Positions 1 to 6,929 of a stretch of DNA of 46,141 bases are shown in pieces. How positions within the stretch are numbered: position 1 is the first letter of the stretch; the number at the start of each line of letters is the position of its first letter. Below the pieces are notes generated by a model. That model searched no databases, had not been told where the DNA came from, and saw nothing but the letters and a program-made list of their open reading frames with translations. Both the position numbers and the translations under genes were made by a program. Source of the DNA: JAWLBR01 sp041687495 (GTDB taxonomy: Bacteria; Bacillota; Limnochordia; DTU087; JAAYGB01); NCBI GenBank assembly GCA_041687495.1, contig JAWLBR010000013.1:1-46141 (forward strand), written 5' to 3'.

Positions 1-446
1 GACATCCCAATGACAGAATCGGTCCCCAAAATCGCCTCAACTAGGTCAACACGCATGTCAGATCCTAAGAAAATGACAGTGTCGTACTCCCTGAGTTGAC
101 TAATCATCTCCATAATCTGATTAAAAAGGTCCACGCCAGACTTCATGTCAAGAAAGTCCCAGCGCTCGTTGTCGGTCAGCAGCAGAGTGTAATCTACACC
201 TTCGTTGCGCGATACAGCAACAATCTCTTCCTTGTTCTTTATGGGAAACCCGATGACTGCCACCCGTTGGCCTTTCCGTACTTCCCCAATGGTTTCTAGT
301 CGGGAAACGAAGGTACGGTCTATGACCAGCTGATTGGCCACCTCCTGCTGCGATTTCCCCGCAGCTCTAGCCCCAAGGACTCTGTCAATGGTCCGGGCGA
401 TTTTTCCGCGACTGATCAGCTTATCACCGATCCTCAATACATCCAC
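1..446 (-). CDS. Helix-turn-helix putative transcriptional regulator (partial, 3' end outside window)
   Basis: The reading frame runs off the left edge, leaving about 148 residues. A GTG start at 446 is chosen because a GGGAGG ribosome binding site (455-460) lies 8 bases before it. The frame stays open to an upstream GTG at 491, which has no such site. After a short lead (DVLRIGDKLISRGK) comes a helix-turn-helix-like segment, about residues 12-45, containing KSQQEVANQL and DRTFVSRLE, typical of DNA recognition helices. The rest looks like an alpha/beta ligand or effector domain (VAVIGFP, DTVIFLGSD). The exact family is not recognised. It lies about 100 bases downstream of dusB in the same direction. 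The DNA-binding role rests on the motif pattern alone. Confidence 0.6.
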   Translation of the reverse strand, partial: MDVLRIGDKLISRGKIARTIDRVLGARAAGKSQQEVANQLVIDRTFVSRLETIGEVRKGQRVAVIGFPIKNKEEIVAVSRNEGVDYTLLLTDNERWDFLDMKSGVDLFNQIMEMISQLREYDTVIFLGSDMRVDLVEAILGTDSVIGM

Positions 447-487
447 AGCTTCTGCCTCCCTAGCATCCCCGTTCCAGGCAAAAATGT

Positions 488-501
488 GCACACAGCTGTG
501 C
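488..501. promoter_or_regulatory. Inverted repeat upstream of the HTH gene, possible operator
   Basis: GCACA-CAGC-TGTGC lies about 42-55 bases upstream of the preferred GTG start of the helix-turn-helix gene, just downstream of a TAGAAT sequence on the minus strand that could be a -10 box. Position and symmetry would suit an autoregulatory operator. This is inference from the repeat only. Confidence 0.25.
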
Positions 502-546
502 TCAATGACATTCTACCATACATTACTAGCTGTGCATACACCTGGT

Positions 547-1521
547 CTAGTTAGGCTGAGCTGCGCAGAACTCCTGCAAGACATCCTCCAGTTCATTCCA
601 GGTGGTGATAGAGTTCAGCTTCTGCTTGAGCCTAACCACATATGGCTCACCCTTCAAGTACCAGCCGATGTGTTTACGCATCTCTTTCATGGCGGTTTTC
701 TCGCCCTTGTGGCGAACAGCTAACTGCGCATGAGTTCGAATCATGTTAACCTTATCGCCGCTAGACGGCTCCGGAAGAAGCTCTCCAGTAAGTAGATAGT
801 GCTTACTACGCCGAAAGATCCATGGATTGCCCATGGCAGCTCTGCCAATGAGGATTCCGTCGCATCGAGTCTGCTCCAGCATCAGCAGCGCTGTTTCCGG
901 AGTATCTACATCACCGTTGCCGAGAACGGGGATGGTGACTGCGGCCTTCACTCTGGCAATCTGGCGATAAGCGGCTCGCCCGCGGTAAAACTGCTCCCTT
1001 GTGCGCCCGTGCACTGTCAGCAGCGCTGCCCCTGCCTCCTGCACTTTCAGTGCTACCTCAACTGCGTTAATATGCTCATCATCCCATCCTAGCCGGATCT
1101 TAACCGATACCGGAACGGTAGAAGCCTCCACCACGGCCCTGACTACCTCACCAGCCAGTACGGGATCCCTCATCAAAGCCGAACCGTCTCCGTTCTTAAC
1201 GATTTTTGGGGTAGGGCAGCCCATATTGATGTCGATCAAGTCCGGTCCAAGTCCAGCAACGACCTGGGCTGCCTTAGCCATGGTCTCTGGTTCGGACCCA
1301 AAAATCTGCAAAGAGACTGGGCGCTCGCATTCGGCGAAAGCAAGCAAGTCCGTTGTTCGCTCATTATCATAGCAGATTCCCTTGGCACTAACCATCTCAC
1401 TAACAACAAGATCGGCACCGTGTTTCTTGGCCAACTGACGAAACGCCCGGTCAGTAACGCCTGCCATGGGAGCTAAGCCGATGAAGGGCCTTCCCTCCAG
1501 CAACATTGGCACAGTGTCCAA
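547..1521 (-). CDS. dusB: tRNA-dihydrouridine synthase DusB
   Basis: FMN-dependent enzyme that reduces uridine to dihydrouridine in tRNA D-loops. The protein is 324 residues from a TTG start at 1521. That start is preferred because AAGGGGGA sits 8 bases upstream; the next ATG (1506) has no comparable site. The N-terminal FMN-barrel motif PFIGLAPMAGVTDRAFR and the SEMVSAKG segment are typical of DusB. The catalytic cysteine motif is INMGCPTPKIVKNGDGSALM, and the later VHGRTREQFY and GNGDV motifs complete the TIM barrel. A C-terminal helical tRNA-binding domain follows (HIGWYLKG). It lies downstream of rpmE, separated from it by a terminator, and upstream of the helix-turn-helix gene. Confidence 0.95.
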   Translation of the reverse strand: MDTVPMLLEGRPFIGLAPMAGVTDRAFRQLAKKHGADLVVSEMVSAKGICYDNERTTDLLAFAECERPVSLQIFGSEPETMAKAAQVVAGLGPDLIDINMGCPTPKIVKNGDGSALMRDPVLAGEVVRAVVEASTVPVSVKIRLGWDDEHINAVEVALKVQEAGAALLTVHGRTREQFYRGRAAYRQIARVKAAVTIPVLGNGDVDTPETALLMLEQTRCDGILIGRAAMGNPWIFRRSKHYLLTGELLPEPSSGDKVNMIRTHAQLAVRHKGEKTAMKEMRKHIGWYLKGEPYVVRLKQKLNSITTWNELEDVLQEFCAAQPN

Positions 1522-1550
1522 GCTCCGAGTCCCCCTTAACCAGTTTTGCG

Positions 1551-1581
1551 ACAAAAAAAGAAGCAGGCACAATGCCTGCTG
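1551..1581 (-). terminator. Rho-independent terminator of rpmE
   Basis: Read on the minus strand, an 8-bp stem (AGCAGGCA / TGCCTGCT, arms 1562-1569 and 1573-1580, loop TTG) is followed by a run of seven T (1552-1558). It sits 36 bases after the rpmE stop codon and just before the dusB ribosome binding site. Confidence 0.85.
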
Positions 1582-1616
1582 TGGGTCTGTATAGGCTCAA
1601 AAGCCGATGGAGCCAA

Positions 1617-1832
1617 CTATTCTTGGCCTTTTTGGTCCAGATTGTACTTTCTCCGGAATCTCTCAACCCGTCCACCGGTGTCAATCAGCTTCTGCTTACC
1701 GGTGAAAAATGGGTGGCAATTAGAGCAGATTTCTACTCTAATATCCTTTTTGGTTGAGCCGGTCTCGAAAGTTGCACCACACGAACAGGTAACAGTAGTC
1801 TTTTCATATTTCGGATGAGTATTCTCTTTCAC
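1617..1832 (-). CDS. rpmE: 50S ribosomal protein L31, zinc-binding type
   Basis: Small subunit-bridging protein of the large ribosomal subunit. The GTG at 1832 is taken as start because GAGGTGA lies 6 bases before it, giving 71 residues, the usual L31 size. The N-terminus KENTHPKY is characteristic. Four cysteines at about 16, 18, 36 and 39 (CSC ... CSNCHPF) form the zinc site, so this is the Zn-containing (C+) paralogue rather than the zinc-free form. The C-terminus GRVERFRRKYNL is also typical. It has its own promoter and terminator, so it can be expressed independently of the peptidase upstream and dusB downstream. It ends with TAG. Confidence 0.96.
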   Translation of the reverse strand: MKENTHPKYEKTTVTCSCGATFETGSTKKDIRVEICSNCHPFFTGKQKLIDTGGRVERFRRKYNLDQKGQE

Positions 1833-1879
1833 GATGGTCACCTCTTTCCCGTCTCGCATCCACACTCAGCGACTTTACG

Positions 1880-1908
1880 ATTATAGCATATGTTACGCGC
1901 TCACGCAA
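1880..1908 (-). promoter_or_regulatory. Sigma-A promoter of rpmE
   Basis: On the minus strand, TTGCGT (1903-1908), a 17-base spacer and a perfect TATAAT (1880-1885) lie 48 bases upstream of the rpmE start codon. Confidence 0.7.
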
Positions 1909-1914
1909 CCGATC

Positions 1915-1955
1915 CGTGGTGGATGAACCCTCTGCATCCAAAGTCATCCACCGCG
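1915..1955 (-). terminator. Hairpin after the M23 peptidase gene
   Basis: Arms 1915-1926 and 1944-1955 pair over 12 bases with one imperfect pair (on the minus strand GGTGGATGA / TCATCCACC is the perfect core), 21 bases after the peptidase stop. No T-run follows, so it may instead be an RNA-stabilising or Rho-related 3' structure. Confidence 0.4.
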
Positions 1956-1976
1956 GTTTGCTACCGTCAATCCTCT

Positions 1977-3254
1977 TTACCTTATGTATTTTAGAGGATC
2001 ATATGGGGTTCCCTTCAGGCGAATTTCGAAATGCAGGTGCGGTCCAGTGGAGTTACCGGTGTTCCCACTGTACGCTATGATCTGACCTCTAGTCACCCTT
2101 TGCCCTACCTTCGCCACCAGCCGAGAGTTGTGTCCATATCGGGTTTCGACACTATCGCCATGGTCAACAGTCACCAACAGACCATATCCCCCATTCCTCC
2201 CGGAGAACTTCACTCTGCCGTCTGCCGCAGCCCGCACCGGTGTGCCGGTGGACACAGCAATATCCACTCCAGCGTGCAACCGCCCCCATCTATGGCCAAA
2301 CCGAGACGAGATCCACCCACCGGAAACCGGCCGTTCGAAGACCTTGCGCAACTTTCCATCGGGCCCAACCAGGACATATCTGAGGGCCTGAACCGCCTCT
2401 TTCCCAGGAACAAAAAGCTCCTGCCCGATTCGCAGCCGGGACGCGTCGACTATTTTGTTCTTAGCAGTGATCTCATCGGCACTGACCCCGAACCTCTGAG
2501 CAATGGTCCAAAGACTATCTCCCCGCTGCACATTGTAGAACACGCCATCCTGTGAGGGCACACGAATTTGCTGTCCGATCCTTAACTGATGGGCATTCAG
2601 TAAATCGTTGGCCACAATAACTGTGTCCATGCTTACCTGGTGATCCTTGGATATGTCCCACAGGGTCTCTCCGGAACGAACAGTATGCACAACAACCAAA
2701 GGTTTCTCCTGTTCAGCAGGTGTCGAGCGCTGGTCACTGCTTGACGCCACTTCCTCATCACTGGAAACATTCAAATCCTCACGAGATATGCCTAGTAGCT
2801 TTGCCGACTCATCAGTAGCCAACTGGGTACTACCCAGCACACCGGCTGTAGTCACTACTTGATTGTCTTCGGATTTCGAGTCAGCCGCAGCACTTAGTCC
2901 ATCAATGGGTTTCAAGCGAGAAGGCGCTGTGGTGCTACCGTCTGCAATGCTTGGGGGCTGCCCAGCAGTCGTTGCCGCAATAGGCTCCCCGCCAGGAGTT
3001 AATTGCGCCTCACCGTCAGACATACTCTTAACTGCCGTGCTTACCCCGTCAATTGGCCAAAAACGGGGCTCTTCGGCAGCTGTCCCGGAAAAGCTAGGTC
3101 CCCCCCGGTGCAGCCACGCAGAAACGGGTGTACCCTCAAACAGATTAAGGGCAGAGCCACAGAAAAAGAGCACATATCCCAGTGAGCCGGCAATAACCGC
3201 AAACCTTAGAAACTTGAAAAGACTGAGCTTCTTATGTTTTCGTGGGTAGTCCAT
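1977..3254 (-). CDS. Membrane-anchored LysM / M23 peptidoglycan endopeptidase
   Basis: Predicted murein-binding metallopeptidase of 425 residues. The ATG at 3254 is preferred, with GGGAGG 6 bases upstream. A transmembrane or uncleaved signal segment spans about residues 15-35. A long Ser/Thr/Ala/Gln-rich linker follows, carrying two imperfect copies of a PIDGxSxA element. Then come two LysM domains (about 189-232 and 239-283, each with a GxxLW/GDSLW motif) and an M23 LytM domain (about 315-420). Zinc ligands are visible as HAGVD (H327, D331) and HLHFE (H408), with YGHNS and H406 as catalytic histidines, so the active site looks intact. It follows rho, as in other Bacillota. The role is cell-wall remodelling; the exact target bond is not known. 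Confidence 0.9.
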   Translation of the reverse strand: MDYPRKHKKLSLFKFLRFAVIAGSLGYVLFFCGSALNLFEGTPVSAWLHRGGPSFSGTAAEEPRFWPIDGVSTAVKSMSDGEAQLTPGGEPIAATTAGQPPSIADGSTTAPSRLKPIDGLSAAADSKSEDNQVVTTAGVLGSTQLATDESAKLLGISREDLNVSSDEEVASSSDQRSTPAEQEKPLVVVHTVRSGETLWDISKDHQVSMDTVIVANDLLNAHQLRIGQQIRVPSQDGVFYNVQRGDSLWTIAQRFGVSADEITAKNKIVDASRLRIGQELFVPGKEAVQALRYVLVGPDGKLRKVFERPVSGGWISSRFGHRWGRLHAGVDIAVSTGTPVRAAADGRVKFSGRNGGYGLLVTVDHGDSVETRYGHNSRLVAKVGQRVTRGQIIAYSGNTGNSTGPHLHFEIRLKGTPYDPLKYIR

Positions 3255-3357
3255 GCCATCCTCCCAATACGGGCGCAAAGCGCGTCTGAAATCCTAGTTC
3301 TTTCCGTACAATTTCTATACCACTGCGGCTATCCCTCTTTGAGAAACGGGGTTTGCC

Positions 3358-3381
3358 GCTTTGCTCACAGCCCAGCAAAGC
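3358..3381 (-). other. Hairpin between rho and the M23 peptidase gene
   Basis: An 8-bp perfect stem GCTTTGCT / AGCAAAGC with an 8-base loop sits between the rho stop and the peptidase start. No T-run follows on either strand, so it is not a classical terminator. No other signal is evident in this roughly 190-base gap. Confidence 0.4.
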
Positions 3382-3444
3382 TGCCCAGATATAGCCTTCC
3401 CCGGCGATGGGACACAAAACAGGAAATAAAACCCACCACCATAC

Positions 3445-4713
3445 CTAGGAACGGATGTTCTCTGCAAAGCTTGAGTGGATCACTAGGTCCACCAGCTCTG
3501 CATTGGACTTTGTATTAGTCAGCCGCTCAATGATCAAGTCTGTTATCTCCGCTGTTCCCATGGAGCTAAGCGCCTTGCGCAAAATCCACATCATCTCCAG
3601 CTCCTGCTCTGACAGCAGCAGCTCTTCCTTACGGGTACCGGACTTATTGATGTCAATCGCCGGGAAAATCCGTCGCTCTGCCAACCTGCGATCCAGAAGG
3701 AGCTCTGAGTTGCCCGTCCCCTTAAACTCCTCAAAAATCACATCATCCATTCGACTACCCGTTTCAATTAGCGCAGTAGCCAGAATGGTTAGACTGCCAC
3801 CTTCCTCAATGTTCCGAGCAGCACCAAAGAAACGCTTCGGTCGATGGAGTGCTGCAGGATCCACACCACCGGAGAGGGTTCGTCCGCTGGGCGGAACCAC
3901 CAGATTGTGGGCCCGTGCCAGACGAGTGATGCTGTCCAAGAGAATCACCACGTCTTTGCCATGCTCGACTAATCGTTTGGCCCGCTCCAACACCATGTCT
4001 GCAACCCGCACGTGATTCTCTGGCGGTTGATCGAATGTTGAGTTGACTACTTCACCCCGTACTGACCGCTCCATGTCGGTGACTTCTTCTGGGCGCTCGT
4101 CAATCAGCAACACCATTAGCTCGACGTCGTCATGATTGGTAGTAATGCTGTTGGCAATCTTCTTAAGGAGAGTGGTTTTTCCCGCTTTAGGAGGAGCTAC
4201 AATCATGCCTCGCTGCCCCTTACCAAAGGGAACCGTAATGTCAATGAGCCGTGTGGCGATCTCATCAGGGGATACCTCTAGATGAAGCCGTTGATTCGGG
4301 TAGATGGGAGTCAGATCATCAAAAAACGGTCGGCGACTGGCTTTGTCCGGGTCCAGAAGGTTAACTGCAATGACCCGAAGAAGAGCGAAATACCGTTCAT
4401 TCTCTTTTGGAGGTCGAATCTGTCCGAGAATAAGGTCACCGGTTCTGAGATTAAACCGTCTGATTTGCGAGGGAGAAACATATACGTCTTCACCGCTGGG
4501 GCTATAGCCATCAACCCGGAGGAAACCATAGCCGTCGGGCAGAATTTCGAGAATACCATCCTTAAGCAAGAGACCTTCGTTCTCTGTCTCCTTGCGGAGA
4601 ATCTCAAAGACAAGGTCCTTCTTCTTTAGCTTGGAGTATCCACTAACGCCAGTGGCTTTAGCTATCTCCTGCAGCTGGAGGGCGGTTTTCCCCTCTAACT
4701 CAGCAATATTCAC
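3445..4713 (-). CDS. rho: Transcription termination factor Rho
   Basis: Hexameric RNA-dependent ATPase that terminates untranslated transcripts. It has 422 residues, the normal compact length without a large insertion. The start is GTG at 4713 with AAGAGGTGG upstream. Domains in order: Rho N-terminal helical domain (about 1-45, LQEIAKATGV), the cold-shock-like RNA-binding domain (about 48-120, GILEILPDGYGFLR), and the RecA-type ATPase. The last has Walker A APPKAGKTTLL (about 173-182), Walker B VLLIDERPEEV (about 201-211), and the Q/R-loop region with RAHN and PPSGRTLSGG. It sits between the zinc-ribbon gene and the M23 peptidase, the usual Clostridia-type neighbourhood. Confidence 0.97.
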   Translation of the reverse strand: MNIAELEGKTALQLQEIAKATGVSGYSKLKKKDLVFEILRKETENEGLLLKDGILEILPDGYGFLRVDGYSPSGEDVYVSPSQIRRFNLRTGDLILGQIRPPKENERYFALLRVIAVNLLDPDKASRRPFFDDLTPIYPNQRLHLEVSPDEIATRLIDITVPFGKGQRGMIVAPPKAGKTTLLKKIANSITTNHDDVELMVLLIDERPEEVTDMERSVRGEVVNSTFDQPPENHVRVADMVLERAKRLVEHGKDVVILLDSITRLARAHNLVVPPSGRTLSGGVDPAALHRPKRFFGAARNIEEGGSLTILATALIETGSRMDDVIFEEFKGTGNSELLLDRRLAERRIFPAIDINKSGTRKEELLLSEQELEMMWILRKALSSMGTAEITDLIIERLTNTKSNAELVDLVIHSSFAENIRS

Positions 4714-4793
4714 ACAACCACCTCTTAGTCATAATAAATAATAGATTATCAGCGACTTCGCTGCCGCCGAAATAATACAGCACGACAAATCTA

Positions 4794-4840
4794 CAAGGAA
4801 TAGGAAAGCAAGAAGACTAAACAAAGGGAAACCGAAGACG
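4794..4840 (-). promoter_or_regulatory. Pyrimidine-rich rho leader, possible Rho-utilisation site
   Basis: The minus-strand leader of rho contains a roughly 45-base stretch that is almost entirely C and T, preceded by a hairpin. C-rich, G-poor, unstructured RNA is what Rho loads on, and rho genes are often autoregulated by premature termination in the leader. This is an inference from composition. Confidence 0.3.
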
Positions 4841-4846
4841 CTAGTA

Positions 4847-4876
4847 CCCAGGCTGAGCCGTTTGTCTCATCTGGGT
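4847..4876. other. Imperfect inverted repeat in the rho leader
   Basis: TACCCAG ... CTGGGTA arms, extended inward by CTGAG / CTCA, form a hairpin in the 260-base gap between rho and the zinc-ribbon gene. No T-run follows. No match to a riboswitch class could be made by eye. Confidence 0.35.
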
Positions 4877-4973
4877 AAACTGGGGAGTTCAGCTCTGACG
4901 CAAGGAAGGAACGCGGAAGGTAACATGACGAGCCAGCTACACTGGGCCCGCCCACAACAAGTGCCGTATGAGC

Positions 4974-5642
4974 TCATTCGTTCGGTTTATGTTTCGTTCC
5001 GGATCGTCCTGAGTAGTTCACTGCATCAATGCACTCAAAGGCACCTTGTTGAAGGGTAATCCCATCTAGTCTTCGCAAGGGCTCGATATCACTGGAGTGC
5101 TCCGCATAGACCAGCAGTAAACTACCACATGCAGGACAAGCAAGCTCAATCTTATCGCTATACACATCCATATTAATCCGTTCGTTTCCGCATCCGCAGG
5201 TCAATTGGCCAGTATCCGCAAACCTCTCAAGGATGCGCAACGCCTCACTCATGATCTCACGGTCGGCGAAGTAGCTCTCTTCCACGCTGCCGATCATCTC
5301 GGACAGCGGATCCAGCCGCTGACTGGCCTGAATAACCTCACTTTCTGACGTGCCCCAATGAACAAGGTCCACCCGAGTATATGGGCAACATAATGTCAGT
5401 AGATCAGATGCTAAGACTTCCTCCAAGGGAACGAGGCTAACATGGTCCTCTTCGCAGATGATGCAGCGAGTCTGGACGCACATGGCCCTACCCTTACGGC
5501 TGATCTCTAGCTTATGATATCCACACTCGCAGTTCACCGTCACACATGCACCGTTGGCACTGAACAGTGAAAACTTGTGAATTCCTAGCTTGCCGCAGGA
5601 TGGGCACCGCAGCGCCACCACTCTCTCTGTAGTCACCAGCAT
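4974..5642 (-). CDS. Zinc-ribbon protein of unknown function
   Basis: 222 residues, soluble. The ATG start at 5642 has GGGAG 9 bases upstream. Several cysteine pairs suggest at least two zinc ribbons: CPSCG at about 13-17 with CECG at about 38-41, CIIC at about 60-63, and near the C-terminus CGCG and CPACG. The middle section is helical and acidic. Such multi-ribbon proteins occur near rho and pyrG in Clostridia, but no function is assigned. The gene follows the interrupted secreted-protein gene by 60 bases and precedes rho by 260. Zinc binding is inferred from cysteine spacing only. Confidence 0.7.
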   Translation of the reverse strand: MLVTTERVVALRCPSCGKLGIHKFSLFSANGACVTVNCECGYHKLEISRKGRAMCVQTRCIICEEDHVSLVPLEEVLASDLLTLCCPYTRVDLVHWGTSESEVIQASQRLDPLSEMIGSVEESYFADREIMSEALRILERFADTGQLTCGCGNERINMDVYSDKIELACPACGSLLLVYAEHSSDIEPLRRLDGITLQQGAFECIDAVNYSGRSGTKHKPNE

Positions 5643-5702
5643 CTTTTGTCACTCCCTTGAACACCTGTCTGCATAGTTCGCCGCCAAGATCCATAAACCC
5701 TT

Positions 5703-6275
5703 TCACCTATAGGGTATGAAGTGGCAGAGACGGCGGTTCCACCCTAGGACCGCAATACCTTCGCTACCTGCGACCAAGTCTGCCGCCAGTACTTCTGCAA
5801 CAACATGAATCTGCATGGCCCCGGTATTAAGGTCACGCAGCTGCACCAGGCTAGTTCCCGCTGCGACCCCGGGCTGAACGCTGACAAGGGAAACTGGGGA
5901 CGAATAGTAATATGCGGTAAGAGCGACAACCTGCCCAGACTTGTCAAGTTGCATAACACAGTCTAATGTAGCTTTCCCGCTTACAGGCGCCAGAGAACTC
6001 AGCGGAGCTTCTATGCCGTTACGGGTGATCTGGACATCATTGGCCAAAGAAAATAGCCTCTCACTGCCCGCAACCCTGACTGTGATCTGGTTTCTACTGG
6101 GTCTAACCGCGACGATCTCGCCCTCAACTATCTTTAACTCGTGCTGTTCTTGGGACTTTCCAAGGATCGGCGACTACACAGTCTCGCTGGAAGCCAAGAC
6201 CAAGGCCGGTAAACAGAAAGTACAAAGCATCAAAAAACAGATTCCTGCCAGTACATTGCGTGGCGTAATCTCCAT
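5703..6275 (-). CDS. Secreted beta-rich protein interrupted by an in-frame TAG
   Basis: An ATG at 6275 with an excellent GGGAGGGGA ribosome binding site opens a frame that begins with a classical signal peptide (charged start, hydrophobic core, PALVLASS cleavage region). After 33 codons it meets TAG at 6174-6176. The same frame then stays open for 156 codons to TGA at 5703. The downstream part is beta-rich: a KIVEGEIVAV segment, then SLANDVQITRNG and GIAVLGW. It resembles DUF5666-type secreted domains, but the family is not certain. The first start codon after the TAG is a TTG at 6047, which would remove the signal peptide and split the first domain. Most simply this is a nonsense mutation or base error; suppression is possible but unproven. 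Confidence 0.6.
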
Positions 6276-6391
6276 AACAATCCCCTCCCACCTGCCAGTA
6301 TTGGTCAGGTGGAGGAGGTTTATACCACAAATTCCATCACTGCGGCGGCTTTACTGCACAGGGCTGGATAGGATCCCAGCCGTACTTCTGC

Positions 6392-6892
6392 TCAGTCATC
6401 CAGAGCGTTACGGAAGTCCTCCGGACTGATGTTTTCCAGAAACCGGAGGAACTCTTCTTTCTCAGCGTCCGCTCCTTCTACACCTTGGATCCGATCGGCT
6501 GGAATCATCGCTTCTCGCCTTACTTTGTCACTGACATACACCGGGGCCTCTGCCCGTAGAGCAATGGCAATAGCATCACTTGGGCGAGCATCTATCTCGA
6601 CCTCGCCCTCTAAGCTTTGCACACACAGCCGGGCAAAAAAAGTTCCTTCTTCCAAATCGGCAATGAGCACCTTACTGACTTGCCCCTTAAGCCCATGGAT
6701 CACATTGAGGAGAAGATCGTGGGTTAGCGGCCGCTGAAAACTGCGCTGCTCTAGACTGGCCAGAATCGCACCGGCCTCATACGGACCAACGACAATGGGC
6801 AAGAACCTAACCTCATCTAGATCCGAGAGGAGCACCAACGGATGCCCCGTCTCCTGATCTACTCCAACATATTTCACCTTGAGCCTCGTCAC
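6392..6892 (-). CDS. Bifunctional nuclease (DUF151/BFN) domain protein
   Basis: 166 residues from a GTG start at 6892, preceded by AGGAGG. The N-terminal three quarters match the BFN/DUF151 domain: PLVLLSDLDEVRFLPIVVGP, EAGAILASLE, RPLTHDLL and the DARPSDAIAIALR signature. Family members have been linked to nuclease activity in plants and are widespread but poorly characterised in bacteria. The C-terminal tail is acidic (EKEEFLRFLENISPEDF). The gene lies 37 bases after pyrG and is probably co-transcribed with it. Confidence 0.85.
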   Translation of the reverse strand: MTRLKVKYVGVDQETGHPLVLLSDLDEVRFLPIVVGPYEAGAILASLEQRSFQRPLTHDLLLNVIHGLKGQVSKVLIADLEEGTFFARLCVQSLEGEVEIDARPSDAIAIALRAEAPVYVSDKVRREAMIPADRIQGVEGADAEKEEFLRFLENISPEDFRNALDD

Positions 6893-6929
6893 TTGACCAT
6901 CCTCCTAGTGCAGCGGCTTAGTCCATCGC

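Noticed and set aside
4862..5059. Plus-strand frame and a possible riboswitch-like fold in the rho/zinc-ribbon gap
   Set aside because: No ribosome binding site supports the frame, which overlaps the zinc-ribbon gene, and the hairpin matches none of the riboswitch consensus elements I know (c-di-AMP, c-di-GMP, glycine, THF). On plus it would have no downstream gene.
5703..6275. Certain pyrrolysine insertion at the in-frame TAG
   Set aside because: TAG ends ordinary genes here and no pyl genes are in the window, so it is kept only as a hypothesis.
6124..6330. 68-codon minus-strand frame over the signal-peptide region
   Set aside because: It lies in another frame and lacks a ribosome binding site, whereas the ATG at 6275 in the adjacent frame has both a strong site and a signal peptide.
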